From Haemonchus contortus (Eukaryota; Nematoda; Chromadorea; Rhabditida; Trichostrongylidae): a DNA stretch of 64,000 nt. The notes beneath the pieces were generated by a model. The model saw nothing but the letters and a program-made list of their open reading frames with translations. It was not told the DNA's origin and ran no database searches. The translations under genes were made by a program, and so were the position numbers. The stretch covers positions 3,400,663 through 3,464,662 of the forward strand of contig LS997567.1 of the NCBI GenBank assembly GCA_000469685.2, written 5' to 3'. This document shows, piece after piece, positions 10,874-22,347 of this stretch; the first letter of the stretch is position 1, and each line of letters begins with the position of its first letter.

Positions 10874-11701
10874 ATGAAATCAACTTTTCTACTTTCAATT
10901 CTTCTCTTCTGTATTCCTTTTTCGTACCCATTGTCTATAAAGTTGTGTGAAGCGCTGATTGAAGAAGTAGTTCAATTACCTAAGGTGAATTTTACACTTA
11001 AAGATCGATTAAAAACACTTAAATCAATGAGTCCCAAGAGTGCGTGCTTCAACATCGCTTTTGGTCATGAAACTAATTGTTAAATGGCTCACCTAGTTGA
11101 GTCAGCTAATCTCGCGACGCCCAGAGACGGACGGGTTCTCAAGTAGGGGGTAAAAGTTGTTCCATTCGCATCGGGACGCACACCCTGCATGAAGACAGTT
11201 TACTGTAGGCAGCTGTACGTAATGGTAAAAACATTTGTACAACTAGTCCAAACCCTTCTCACACACTTTTGCACTTATTTGGACTTATTCGTCTTGAAGT
11301 AATTATAGCAAAAATATCTTCAATTGTAGCTCTAAAAAATTTAAGCATTTCAAAACTACAGTCTCTGACAGAACAGAAAAGTTGGTCATTAGAAGTCCTT
11401 GCAAATTACTGGGACAACAGAGTAATAATAGTAATATGGAAGAAAGGCGAAGGGCTTTTTTCAGATAGAGTGTTACTGGCTCGCTCCTGGTGCCAAGAAA
11501 TCGATTTGTACATACTTGTCGAAGATACAAGAGGAACTGGTGGTAGGTACTTCAATGGTTTCGCATCTTGCCTGTCTTCTTGAGTCTCAACAGTAATAAG
11601 AAAACAATTAAGAGAGTCAAACCTCAAGAGGGCATTTTCAGAAAGGCAATCCCAATGAAACCTGCAAAGAAATCGGTTTCTACAACGCATGGGAACTGTA
11701 G
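10874..11701 (+). CDS. Small secreted cysteine protein (saposin-like pattern), paralogue B
   Basis: Exon 1 (10874-10984) starts with signal peptide MKSTFLLSILLFCIPFS, followed by LCEALIEEVVQ. Proposed later exons: 11330-11421; 11465-11542 (acceptor TTTTTTCAG, donor GTAGGT) with ECYWLAPGAKKSIC; and 11642-11701, ending with ETCKEIGFYNAWEL-stop. The last three exons join in phase. Exon 1 to exon 2 does not join in phase as drawn, so an extra exon or another boundary is needed. Alternatively, exon 1 read-through gives a 69-aa product ending at 11083. Amphipathic helix plus cysteine spacing (C-x11-C-x18-C) suggests a saposin-like secreted protein, but the final cysteine is missing. AATAAA is at 11846-11851. 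It is paralogous to 4354-6360 exon by exon. Family and integrity are uncertain. Confidence 0.5.
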
Positions 11702-11851
11702 CAAACCTCTGTTGTAAAAACTTTCCTTCATGGCTATGCCTCTGTAGATGATTTTAAGCTCTCAAAAACTCCAGTTTGATTTGTAATAGTATACAATACA
11801 GGTCAACAATCAAATGTTTAAAAAGCGATACTACTTTCTTCTATAAATAAA

Positions 11852-12600
11852 AATAAGATAATTGTCATAAAGTCCAGTGGCAAAGTCTTTCGTGCCAATC
11901 AGTCTACTCAGTTTGCTACTACAATCACTACTACGAAGTAAAAGGTTCTAAGAGAAATGAACATAGAGAAAAGGAAGAGTGCTCGAAAGCAATGTGAGAA
12001 GAATTGAAGAGTCCAAAGGAATAAAGATGAAGAAGAAATTAGGTAGGTTAGAAAGAAAGAGAATAACACGACTGACTATAACGGAGGAACATTCTAGAAT
12101 GGGATCTCGCCCAGTGGAAGGGGCCGATTGCGAGGTCAACAATAATTGGTAGATCACAGGCGACTATTTTTCTGAAAAATAATGGTAATAATGATAAAAT
12201 TGTACACAATTGCAAGCAGCTAACCCAAAGCAGCTCTCGCAATTATTTTAGAGCGACGATTGATCGATTCTCTCGAGCCATTTGAAATAAATCAGCATTA
12301 GAATAGTCGAGTACTGCGAGAAGCTTAAAAACGTCCAATTTCGCAAAGGAAGGAAATGATATTATGGTTTCCATCCTACAAATTTGTTGAAATTGTGGTT
12401 CAAGAATGTAAAACAAAGGGTATTGAAATGATACGTCCAACTACTTCACTGAAACCACATTGCATTTGATCAATGTACTCGAAATAAGCTATGGAAATTA
12501 CCTACAACCTGTAAAAGTAAAAAAATGCAAGAAAGTTGTAGACAGTTGCATGCAAGTTAACATAGGTTCATAAATATTGAAGAAGCAGTTTATAGAGCTT
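11852..12600. other. Intergenic stretch without recognisable features
   Basis: Short frames on both strands lack codon structure, splice signals or family motifs. No gene is called. Confidence 0.4.
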
Positions 12601-12884
12601 GAGTCTTTACGCATCCATCAATCCTGTTTCTCGGATGCGCCTTCGTACTGAACTTCCATTCAAAATCATAGTGGCGCTGGATACGTAAGCGGCTTATGCA
12701 ATGAATTGCGATGACAACCCGATGCACATGTCACTGCTTTTATCCTCCCAGACGAGTCTGGTACTATGTAATTGTCTTCGAAGGGACGGAACGCCTGGTA
12801 GGCCTCTGCGAGAATCCGGGATTCAATTCCGTGACCACGCGCGGGTAAAGAGCGCCACTTGCCACTACGCCACCTCCGCATTTG
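12601..12884 (-). repeat. tRNA-derived SINE copy 2
   Basis: It shares the family tail (CTTCCATTCAAAATCATAGTGGCG on plus), the middle (CTTTTATCCTCCCAGACGAG, GTCTGGTAC) and the Pol III head read on minus (GGCGTAGTGGCAAGTGGCGC and a GGAATTGAATCCC B box with a change). It is nearly full length. Confidence 0.7.
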
Positions 12885-13360
12885 GACATATTCAAAATAA
12901 TGGCATTTTACAACATATAATCAGCCGGGAAACAGTCAGTCAAGCCTGTCACGTATGCCTTACTACAAGGTTTGGCAGTATTTGTACTAACAAGCATTCC
13001 TGAAATTAAGGGGACATCCGACGCGATATTCCCAGCATAGCAGTGTATCCCATTTGGCGATATTGATGTAGCACAAAGAGTAACTTGCCAGGCAAAGGGA
13101 ATGAACCTTGGTGAAGTGTATAGAATGGCCCCTTTCACCACTGCGCCAGCAGCTCTTACGTTTGTTTCTCATTTCTGCTACACTTACCCGATTAGAAAGG
13201 GGAAATGAATGTTTTTGCTTTGTGATTTTAACGACATCTTCTCATCAACAATTAGTGAGCGAATTGTATTCATCTCCTGGGAATCATTTCTAAAGCGTAA
13301 ACCATTCACTAACACATTCCAATCATTTCGCTATTTGTCAAGAGGTATACGACCAGCCGG

Positions 13361-13585
13361 ATGCCATTAAATTGGGTCTTAATCATCCTAATTTTATATT
13401 TTTTTGTGCCGCTCAGAGGACGTTCATGTGTCCCACTATCTGCCGAAAAGACACGAGAGCACCCTTCTTCGAAATGCGTCATGCATCCGAATCCTAGCCA
13501 AAATTATGTCTCTTTCGGAAGTGAAGTTGACTTGTGCAACGACCTGTACTCTCCTGAAAAGTGGTCTTCAATAGGTGGTCTATGA
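13361..13585 (+). CDS. Candidate small secreted protein, 74 aa
   Basis: The frame starts MPLNWVLIILILYFFVPLRG, a good signal-peptide shape, and continues with four cysteines in a 54-residue mature part ending SIGGL-stop. There is no recognisable family and no TATA or trans-splice acceptor close to the ATG. It sits in repeat-rich DNA, so it could be chance. Transcript evidence would decide. Confidence 0.25.
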   Translation: MPLNWVLIILILYFFVPLRGRSCVPLSAEKTREHPSSKCVMHPNPSQNYVSFGSEVDLCNDLYSPEKWSSIGGL

Positions 13586-13679
13586 AGTTGGTTTTTTTTC
13601 TTGAGGGTGCTATACCAAGTAGAACTTGCCTCCGAAGCATAGCAGCCCATGGAGAGACCGCACTTTCATCTTCTCTTTA

Positions 13680-13977
13680 TTCCCTATCCTTTTATCCAAA
13701 AGTTTTCATTGGGATACCATGAAAGGACACCATTTACTTGTATGCGCATTACATCTCCAGCCGGTTGTCCAGATCGGGGTTCTTCTTCGACTTTCTCGTT
13801 TTGAACACTAAAGTGTTGGATCGAGGTGTGCACAATTCGTCAAGAAGAAGCTTCAAGGCCAATTACTTGACTGAAGTAGCGAAGCATCCAGATTCGGTCT
13901 TGTAAAAAAGTAGAGATGAGGACCAGTCAGGTCATGCTAAGGTTAAATAAGCAATGAAGGGGAAGCCGGATATTTTA
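13680..13977. repeat. Direct repeat unit 1 of a pair flanking a SINE fragment
   Basis: It shares TTCATTGGGATACCATGAAAG...CACTTGTATGCGCATTACAT, the CAGCCGGTTG-CCAGATCG block and, at its end, AAGGGGAAGCCGGATA with 14218-14540. The two units are diverged but collinear. Confidence 0.6.
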
Positions 13978-13984
13978 TGCGGAT

Positions 13985-14200
13985 ACAAGTGGGTATATCG
14001 GTATCTGCCTAGGTCGACCAAGCCTTCCATCCCTTCGGGGTCGGCTAATTGGTACCCGGCACGTCTGGGAGGATAAAAGCACTGATTTGTACATCGGCTG
14101 GCCACCGCAAGTCACTGCATAGGTCACATACGCATTCATTACGCCACTACGATTCTGCATGAAAGTCGAAAGCGGGGTGCATCTCGGAGACGGGATTAAT
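13985..14200 (+). repeat. tRNA-derived SINE copy 3, headless
   Basis: Body and tail of the family in the opposite orientation to most copies: GACCAAGCCTTCCATCCC, CTGGGAGGATAAAAGCACTG, GGCTGGCCACCGCAAGTC and CATTACGCCACTACGATTCT. The Pol III head with the B box is missing, so this is a 5'-truncated copy. Confidence 0.65.
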
Positions 14201-14217
14201 CAGCACCCGAAGGCTTT

Positions 14218-14540
14218 ATCCTTTATCCTTTAATCCAGAAGTTTTCATGACAATACTATAAAAGAACACTATTCACTTGTATGCGCATTACATATACAGC
14301 CGGTTGACCAGATCGAGGCCCACCTCCGACCTTCTTATTCCGATCTTTTGAAAGGTAGGAACAAGGCCTACACGCAACGGCTCATAAGCGACCTTAAGGC
14401 CAGGTCCTCGACAGGAATTTCAATAGATTTCAGCAGCGGATTGGCCAAATTCGAACTCATAAAGAAACACGTGTTGAATATGGGTAGACAACTTGGTCAT
14501 TCTGAGGTTAAACAAGCAAAGAAGGGGAAGCCGGATAGGT
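14218..14540. repeat. Direct repeat unit 2
   Basis: Collinear with 13680-13977 (same GTTTTCAT...ATGCGCATTACAT...CCGGTTG...GGGGAAGCCGGATA order). The headless SINE lies exactly between the two units. Confidence 0.6.
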
Positions 14541-14652
14541 TACGTGCAAAGAGAGAGGCAGTGCCCTTATATAGCAGTTCCATGCAATTTTCAGGGCATT
14601 CCAAAAAATCTGGACTACTGCCAATTCCCCGGCCGACACTCTCGAACGGCTC

Positions 14653-14807
14653 AAAGGCACCGTTCGCGATGATTCAATGGGCGGGCGTGTCGATGATGTG
14701 TCCGCCTCTCATTCGACGCCACGTCAGACTGCCTGACGTGACATCGAATGAGAGGCGGACACGTCATTGACACGCCCGCCCATTGAATCATCGCGAACGG
14801 TGCCTTT
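14653..14807. repeat. 155-bp near-perfect palindrome of the AAAGGCAC...GTGCCTTT hairpin family
   Basis: Positions 14653-14728 pair with 14732-14807 with only a few mismatches and almost no loop. The ends AAAGGCACCGTTCGCGATGA resemble the GGCACAGTTCACGATAA ends of the larger elements at 17264, 25083 and 54726. It looks like a minimal hairpin MITE. Confidence 0.85.
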
Positions 14808-14829
14808 AACCCTTTGGTTGACTGCAATT

Positions 14830-17030
14830 CATTGTAAGCAAGATACACATCCAAAATGACACCACAAATCTGAGTGGAAGTCAGATGCGTGGCGAATCCT
14901 GGAATGGAATTAATCAACATCAAACGCTTTTAACTTTTTCATGGCCATCGTTCTACAATTCATCGATAGATGTTTGGTCGTATGTAATTGCAGAATCGTT
15001 GAGCTCAGTAGAAACGCAGCTATTCATTTCAATAGATGAACGAATACTTTGCAGTAATAGCCGATGGATGCTATTGGTCTTCATCTTACCGCCACTTTCA
15101 TTCATTTACCCGGAAATTCAGGGGCGGCCCTGGTGATGATGAGCCATAGCAATCTATGAATATGATTCTCCCTCTCTCACGCTCGCCCCGTATAATCTTT
15201 GCGCTTATACGATGCTTAATTTCCTAGCAATTTGACCTATACTGCTCTCATACTTACTAGTAATTAGTCTAGTTCTCCATTAAAGCCAACTTCTACCGAC
15301 ATATCTCGACGGATTTCTTTGATTCAGAAACTTGTAAAAGCATTAGTGGGCAGTAAGGTTAGACGAGTACAAGACTTGCAGTGTTGTTAAGCAGATTTAA
15401 ATGCATTTTACAATAATATACCTCCGTTTGTTGGAGAAAGCAGTTATTGTATTGTGTTGAAAGGAAATTCAACTTGCAAACAAAACCCTTAACTTCCTAA
15501 AAATTCACCTGGAAAACCGAGGATTGTCATTTCTTTGAAGCTATTTTATTGTTTACGATGACGTATCCGGTGGATTACTCATAAACAAAACGAATGTTTA
15601 TATGTATATAATATATCATTTCTTTTTTAATAAAAAAATACAGCCATACTTTCCGAAATTTTATGCCTTCTTCACACCTCTCTGGTTTTACCTCTTCATC
15701 TCTGAGGAAATATCGGCTGTCCTCCAAAACTTTTCCCGTTTCATGGAGAATTTTTGTAGAAAAAAAGTTTTTGAAGCATTAATTAATTACGAAGATTAAT
15801 TTGTGTTTTCCAGATCAAAAATAGCCTAGACATGAAAGAGTCACTCCAAATGAGTCAATCTACGTATTTATTGGTCGTAAAATTTGATTTACAAGTTGTA
15901 TCTGAAATTTGTTTGCGTGCATTTTCAAATAGCAATGACTACGGTTGAGCTGGCGTTGTTATTACTTCATTACAAAGGTAAATTCGATAACAACGTGGTT
16001 TGTTTACCTAAAATATTTTCCAATTATTCCTATTAGTACGCTATGACAAAAGCACTTCCGTACCGGAATAATGCGCCACGCCTCCTCTATCTTCCATAAA
16101 TCAAAGGGGCGGGGTTTACTTCGCACATGAGGAGTAGCTGATTTGAAACTAACGTTTTTCACTTTCCAGACATGTCTGATACTGCTTAGCTGTTCGCCAA
16201 GAGGTTTAAAAATATGTCAAACTGGGTGGGAGCCGATCATGGAGTTCTTCCTGGGCTATGACTGTGCCCGTCCTTCCTCCGTATTATTGCCATTTTGCTA
16301 TGAACGAACTGTTGAGGGGCTCTACTCTGTGGACTGGCCTTTGAACAGAATGTCTTTTTTAAAGAGAAGTTTTAATTTCCGATTTCAGCTCCTTTCCGGC
16401 CCGGACAGAGCGTCTCAGTTGCACTTTCCTCTCCTTGACTGAGCCATCACCCATTTGCGCTCTCTTACTGATTGAGTCGTATAAGAAGCTCTCAGAAATT
16501 CTTCATTATTACTCATTCCTCATTCTTTTCATTCCTTCTTGTTTATTTTTCTCATTCTTTCACTCTTCATTCTTTTTCATTCTTCTTATATCCCAATGAC
16601 CTACCTAGTGTTTCCTGCCATGAAATTCGAACTAAATCGGTACTACAAGATTAATAAAAGTATCTTTAAGAAAAAGTTGACTCGAAGCCTGTCTGAAGCC
16701 AAAATTGTGCATTGGACGAGCTGACAAAAAAAACATATATCCATGGACAGTTCAAAAATTTCAAGATCAGAAAGAGTTTCTGTCATGAGATCTGCCATGA
16801 ATCCGGCACTCATTCAATATCGCATCAGTGATTGAAAGCATATTTAGCTTCTGTAATAACCTATAGGTGAGAAGAAAGCTGTATGCTTTCTTTGAAGTCA
16901 AGATTTGATTTGAGATAAACATGGACTCAAACAATTTTACCAGATGAACTACGAGTAAAGCTTAATCCGGAGTATGAAATTTTGGGAATTAAACATCCCC
17001 CTCATGGAATGGGCCCCAGTATTCGACCCC
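14830..17030. other. Intergenic, partly AT-rich
   Basis: No gene or repeat with clear ends is seen. Short hydrophobic frames (for example 15602-15799 and 16143-16442) have no family signature or splice context. Confidence 0.4.
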
Positions 17031-17184
17031 TATTCAGAATTGTAGTGGCGTATTGTATGTGTATGTGGCCCATACAATGACTCGCGGTGGCCAGTGGTTG
17101 ACCTGAGCGAGTATGACCCGGTATTCGATCCCTGGTCCATGCTTGTGTGATAGTGCGCTACTTGCCGCTACAACTTTTCTCCAC
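17030..17184 (-). repeat. tRNA-derived SINE copy 4, internally deleted
   Basis: The tail (ATTGTAGTGGCGTATTG on plus) and the head (GGGATCGAATACCGG B-box region, GTAGCGCACTATCACACAAGC on minus) are both present. The middle with the CTCCCAGAC block is gone. Confidence 0.6.
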
Positions 17185-17263
17185 CAGTGCAGCTCATAAT
17201 CTTGGATCATACTGACCAGTTCAACAGTAAGCTCTAGTCAGACGTAGAGGAGGACATCGACCT

Positions 17264-17933
17264 CAAAGGCACGGTTCACGATAAAAAAGGTTACTGAGTT
17301 CTTCCATGAGGAATACTCAGTGGCCCCCATGGGTGTTAGAAGGGACCTTCTCGCTCCCAAAACCTCGACGGTCAGGGATAGTGGAAGCCTTGTTGCTGTC
17401 TTGAGTGGCTTCCCCGCCTCTCGATCGATGTCACGTCAGACGAGTGTCGAGGCAATACAGATTGCTATTATTCGTTTTAGGAGCCACACACAATCAGCTG
17501 ATCGCCGAGTGATGAGGCGATGTTTTTCTCACATTCTTTTTTCCTCTGTTATTCTTTTTGCTGCCGCGACCCCTTTTTTACTTTCCTACCCCAAGAGGCT
17601 TGAAAAGGTCACCTCTCTTTGCTGTAACAAGAGGTTTTTTGTCTTCTTGTGCTTATAAGTGTATGAATTTTTGCTTACAGTAGTCAGTTATTTGCACCAG
17701 GACCCACACGTACGCAATGACCCACACTGTATAGCTCGTCCAAACGCTCCACTCTTCTTCATTTTTCTGGTCTCATTCTCGTCCAGCCCCTCTTTACGGT
17801 TTTTCGAAGCCTTTTTTCACTTCGAAAACTCCGATAAACGCAGTTCCTTTGCCTCCATCGCACTATTTTCAATCTTATGTACCACTTCCGTTATAATCTG
17901 AGCTACCCGAAATCATCGTGAGCTGTGCCTTTA
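17264..17933. repeat. Element with AAAGGCACGGTTCACGA / TCGTGAGCTGTGCCTTT ends
   Basis: Terminal inverted repeats of about 20 bases bound a 670-bp non-coding interior. The same ends occur at 54726-55624 and 25083-25451. The 112-aa frame at 17320-17658 has no recognisable domain and is not called as a gene. Confidence 0.6.
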
Positions 17934-18577
17934 ATAACTGCTCCGGAGGAGATAGTAGGCGGAGCTATTTACCATGGGCGGTACTTCCTCAAAGAAAACC
18001 TCTGCGGTAGTTTTTAGCAAGAAGTAACAAATACAAACATGTTTTCAGTATAAATTGTGCTCAATGATAAGCTTTGACCAGCTCTTCTTGCCACATTACA
18101 GGAATGTAAAGTGAGGTCTGTATTTAACTTGGGAAGACCGTCTAGAAAGGGGCAGAGTGGCTTTATTGACTGCGACACTCAGCCATCTATCAACACGGTA
18201 GCCGTCGTCTGCCTGCATAATCAGCATTTAATGTCGAGCTGCATTGATAATCAGCAATTGAACAAAGACCACAATTAAGCTAGCTAGCTTTATATTGGAT
18301 GTATTTGGCAGTCCAAATGGTTATATTCATTTCTAGCCTCGAAAACAGGTCAATCGTGGAACTGCCAGCAAAAAGCCTATTTTTCAGGAACATCATGAAT
18401 TTTCGAGTTAGGTTTTGTCGGCATCTATCTTCGTTGACGACATAGGTGGAGTAGTGAGTAGTCTGCAATCAGGCAAACCACACTTCCATCTATTCGGATT
18501 TGGTAATCGGTATTCGTCTAGACTACTCTGGATCGGTCGACCTCCACGATACATTGTATAGTACAGAGGGGGAGACG

Positions 18578-18830
18578 GGCAATGAAATCGCTTTTGTGTA
18601 ATCGATTCGTCGCGTGCGGCTGTCGCGAACTAGTTGCCTCGTCATTGCGGTTACAGCTTTCTACATGCATTTCGATCAATATACGATCAATATTTTTGGC
18701 ATATTTCTAATGTTATATCGTTTGTTTCTGTATTCCTTACTCGCTGCAATGCTTTTGCTTCATTTTGCTACATTCCTTCATGGGCGACGTCGTTCTCGCC
18801 GCGAAGCGACCATCTCGATTTAACTGCTCC
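18578..18830. repeat. Diverged inverted copy of the GCAGTAGGAACG MITE
   Basis: Read on minus it carries GAAGGAATGTAGCAAAATGAAGC, the AAATACAG...AACAAAC block and CGACAGCCGCACGCGACGAA. The interior is collinear with 10252-10508, but the terminal repeats are eroded. Confidence 0.55.
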
Positions 18831-18839
18831 ACACTGAGG

Positions 18840-21800
18840 TGGACGACTCCACGATTCTGCAAGAGTCGAATTTCAGGTGCATCCCGAACGAAAGAATGGG
18901 CTTTTCCCGGCTGAGCTTTCGTCTGCTTCATGAAACAACTGTGACTCCTGATGAGGGACCAACTACCCGCAAAAAGAAGGCTATGCCACTTTCTCCTCTT
19001 AGCTCCAGGTTCTACACCACAGACACACCCACATAGACACCCAGATTTATTTATCTATGGCCTTCGCAAGCACGATGTATCCGACGCCAGCGGCGAGTGA
19101 TTATTTTGCTTCGCGTCATCACCGTAATTACTATGAGAGGAGATGTGTTTTGAATGGCATTTAGGGCGAAGCGGACGGAATACGCTGAAGACAACGCATG
19201 CCAGCCGGATGGCCAAATATTTGCGTTGCTATTCTCATTCTACTTCGTCCCATCTCTAATGGAATTTTCTCGACACTATAGAAAATTAAAAGGAAATTTA
19301 ACTGTTCTTGCTTGACATTTCGTTTCCGCCTTCTCATCCTGTCCAAGTTTTCTCTTTCCAGTTACCTCCTATCAAAACCTAATGCCATTTGCACATTCCA
19401 TCACTTCATTTCAGAGTCGCAGTGATTATATCCGTCTGTTGGAGAGGTTTCTGATCCCCTCAGGGTCTGTTTATTCTGAAGTAATTTAGTTGTTAGCTAC
19501 CCTAACACAATGGCATTTGGCGTCGGTAGCACGCACATGGCCTGGGGATCAACTTATGGACTGAGCCCGGTCCGGACTAAGAATCTTTAATTCCTACATT
19601 TCGTTCCCATGATAAGAGACTTAACTGAAATGTCAAAATACTGACCTCCAGCTCAGCTCGGGCTCAGAAATCTCCGCTCCATAAGCCTGGCGCGCATTCA
19701 TATATCATCGAGTTCCGGAGTTGTTATCGACTGCATGGCGTATCCTGAAAAAGGGCCCATCAAAAATAGACGCTTCATCCTTTCGATAAATTCGTTAAGC
19801 TAGCAGTGGCTGTCAAACGCAGGCAGTGGTGCAGGTTGTCGAAAAGTTCGATTTTTTTGTAAAAGTTACAGGGCGTTGTTACTTGACATGTAAGTATAAC
19901 TAGTAGTTTGTACCAGTTCAAGTCCATATTGTGAACCATTTTCTTGGCTGTGAACCTACTCGTGAAATGTCTACTTTATCTATCATACTATCTTTAGTAC
20001 AGATAAGGAAGTCCTGGTAGTAACCAGTTAGGCCGAGCGCATACAACCTTAATTCTACTGGTTAAGCTCTGCATAAGCCCTATTCATCCTGTACTCTTCA
20101 GTACAGTTTAATTCCCAGTCCAATTTCCGGAACATCCACTGAAATGAGGAGGGAGGAGGGATTCCAGTCATGACGTGTTTTCATGATTTCAGCTGAATAT
20201 AATTATATTTCCTGCCAATTTAGCTTGCTTTTTATGTTTGTTGTTTACCTTTGTTTTGAGTTCAAACACCCGATATAATTCGTTACTTCCTGCTCCCGAT
20301 TTTGAAAATTTTTATAATTACACGACCTACATAATTTCCTTTTATAAACTTGGCAATTAGCATACTTGCCAGGGCTGTTCTGGCAATTTAATCGGCCTCA
20401 TATGGGCCTATACACCTGAACTCCCTCAACAATTTCTAGCATTTCCTACCAGTTGTTAGAAATTCTTAAAGACTTCCTCAAGAAATTTTAAAAATGTAGA
20501 GACTCTCTAGGTTCTACCGCAAATGCGAAAAATTCCCTATTGACAACTGTACTTACAACTGCTTACTACTACTTCTTACTTAAGACTGCACTGCTGTGAA
20601 ACATCAGAGCGATTCGACCCTTAAACCTTGGAATGAGCCACAACACAGTACAATCGATAAAATAAATCAATTCTTGGTGTTATGAGCAAAGAGCTTTCTT
20701 GAGTTCTGAAAAAGTAAACGGGTCGAAATGGAAGTTCTGGGAAGTTACTGGGAGGTTTTGGGAGTTTTACTGGGGAGTTTCGGTTGCTACTTATCAGTAA
20801 TAAACTGTACGCTTCATAAGACAAAATGTACCGATCAATAATTGCTTCAGATTTTTCTTCTACTTTTTAGACGTTAAGTTTTACTAATCAATAATTTGGG
20901 AACGGATTCTGAAATGCTATGTGGTACATCCCAAGGTTTGACGTTCATTGTATCTAATCTCTGTATCATGAGTAATCCATGGTAGCTATTCCATTAATGG
21001 GTCCCCAATAATTTCCTCCACACTGATTTTCTCGATGTCGCTGGCATTATTGTTATTTAACTTAATACTATTCGATTGCCTTTTTTCATTCGAAAATAGC
21101 CCCATTACATAAACGACGTAGGTGGCTTGTTTGTATTTCATCATTTTGTAGTATTTTCAAGCGTCATCGGAATAATAATACTCAGAACTTGTTTCATCAA
21201 TCATCTCTACTACGAGTATTATCGTACACGCCCTTTTATCGTGGTAGACCCCTTATTATTGCCTGTTACCGCGGGCTCAGAGATGCCGAGGCTTGCTACA
21301 CTCACTTATCACTGGATATCCTCTATTATTAACATCAATAACAGCCGAAAATTCCTATCTCCTGAATAAAGTAATTGCGGTAAATTCAGTCACTGCACAG
21401 TTACTGTTGCTTTGAGCCGTGCTTTATGATCTACCTTAACCACTAGATTCTTCACACACTGTTACTCACATGGTAGATCAAAATTTGGATCGATACTCGC
21501 CAGGCCCGTCCGTCGTACTCCGTCTAGACGAACAATGGGGGTTTGAGGAAGCGGAACGTTAATAGACTGCCTAAACCGCCTCCCTGTGCTTCTACGATCT
21601 GGCCGAGTCCTATGCCAGCTTTACTCGTAGACAAAAAGGGTATTAACCTAGGAAGGGAAGTAGAAGAGGAGTGGGTTACCAGCCAGAACATGTAATACCC
21701 AGTGTTAGATCAACGACCTATCATCAAGCACAAGTACATTCCTACCCTGGGGGGCTGATTGGTACTCGAAGTAATAAAGAAGTACGACTCTGAAATGAGA

Positions 21801-22347
21801 ACTAAGCTCACAGCTTGCTTCATTTCATGGCTTGTCCTGTTTACATTTTCGTTACGTCATGAATTAATGTGGTAGAGAGCTAGCTAGACGACCTTGACTG
21901 AGCTCGTTTTTGTTACCCACATATGAGTATGCACTTATCCAGGTCCTTGTGAAGGACAGTTCACGATAAAAATTGGCCTCAAGATTATCTCTTAATATGA
22001 ACCTGCGGCCTCACAGCACGTGGAACATTGTCGGGTCGAAAAACGGCTTTGACAGGGCGTCATGAGGGCTCTAAAACCGGCGTGGCCAACGTATACACCC
22101 AAAAGTGGCCGTGTTATGACGGCCTTGTTAAGGCCGCATCATTCACGGCGAAGCTTCAGGGAGCCGACGAATAGTGCGCTTATGTGAGAGACACCCAGAC
22201 GATTACAGACGCATAACTCGTGCAGCCGTTTTCTTCGGTTGTTTTTAAGCCTTATATTTCTTTAAATCCCAATTTTCGTGATTTCTTCGTCGTTTTTGCT
22301 CTATCCTACTATCTCAGAGTATTTGTAAGTGGTATCATATTTTAAGG
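18840..22347. other. Long intergenic stretch upstream of the G-alpha gene
   Basis: No gene is seen on either strand. About 21955-21985 carries a solo CAGTTCACGATAAAAA end of the hairpin family. The rest shows no repeat with clear ends by eye. Confidence 0.4.
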
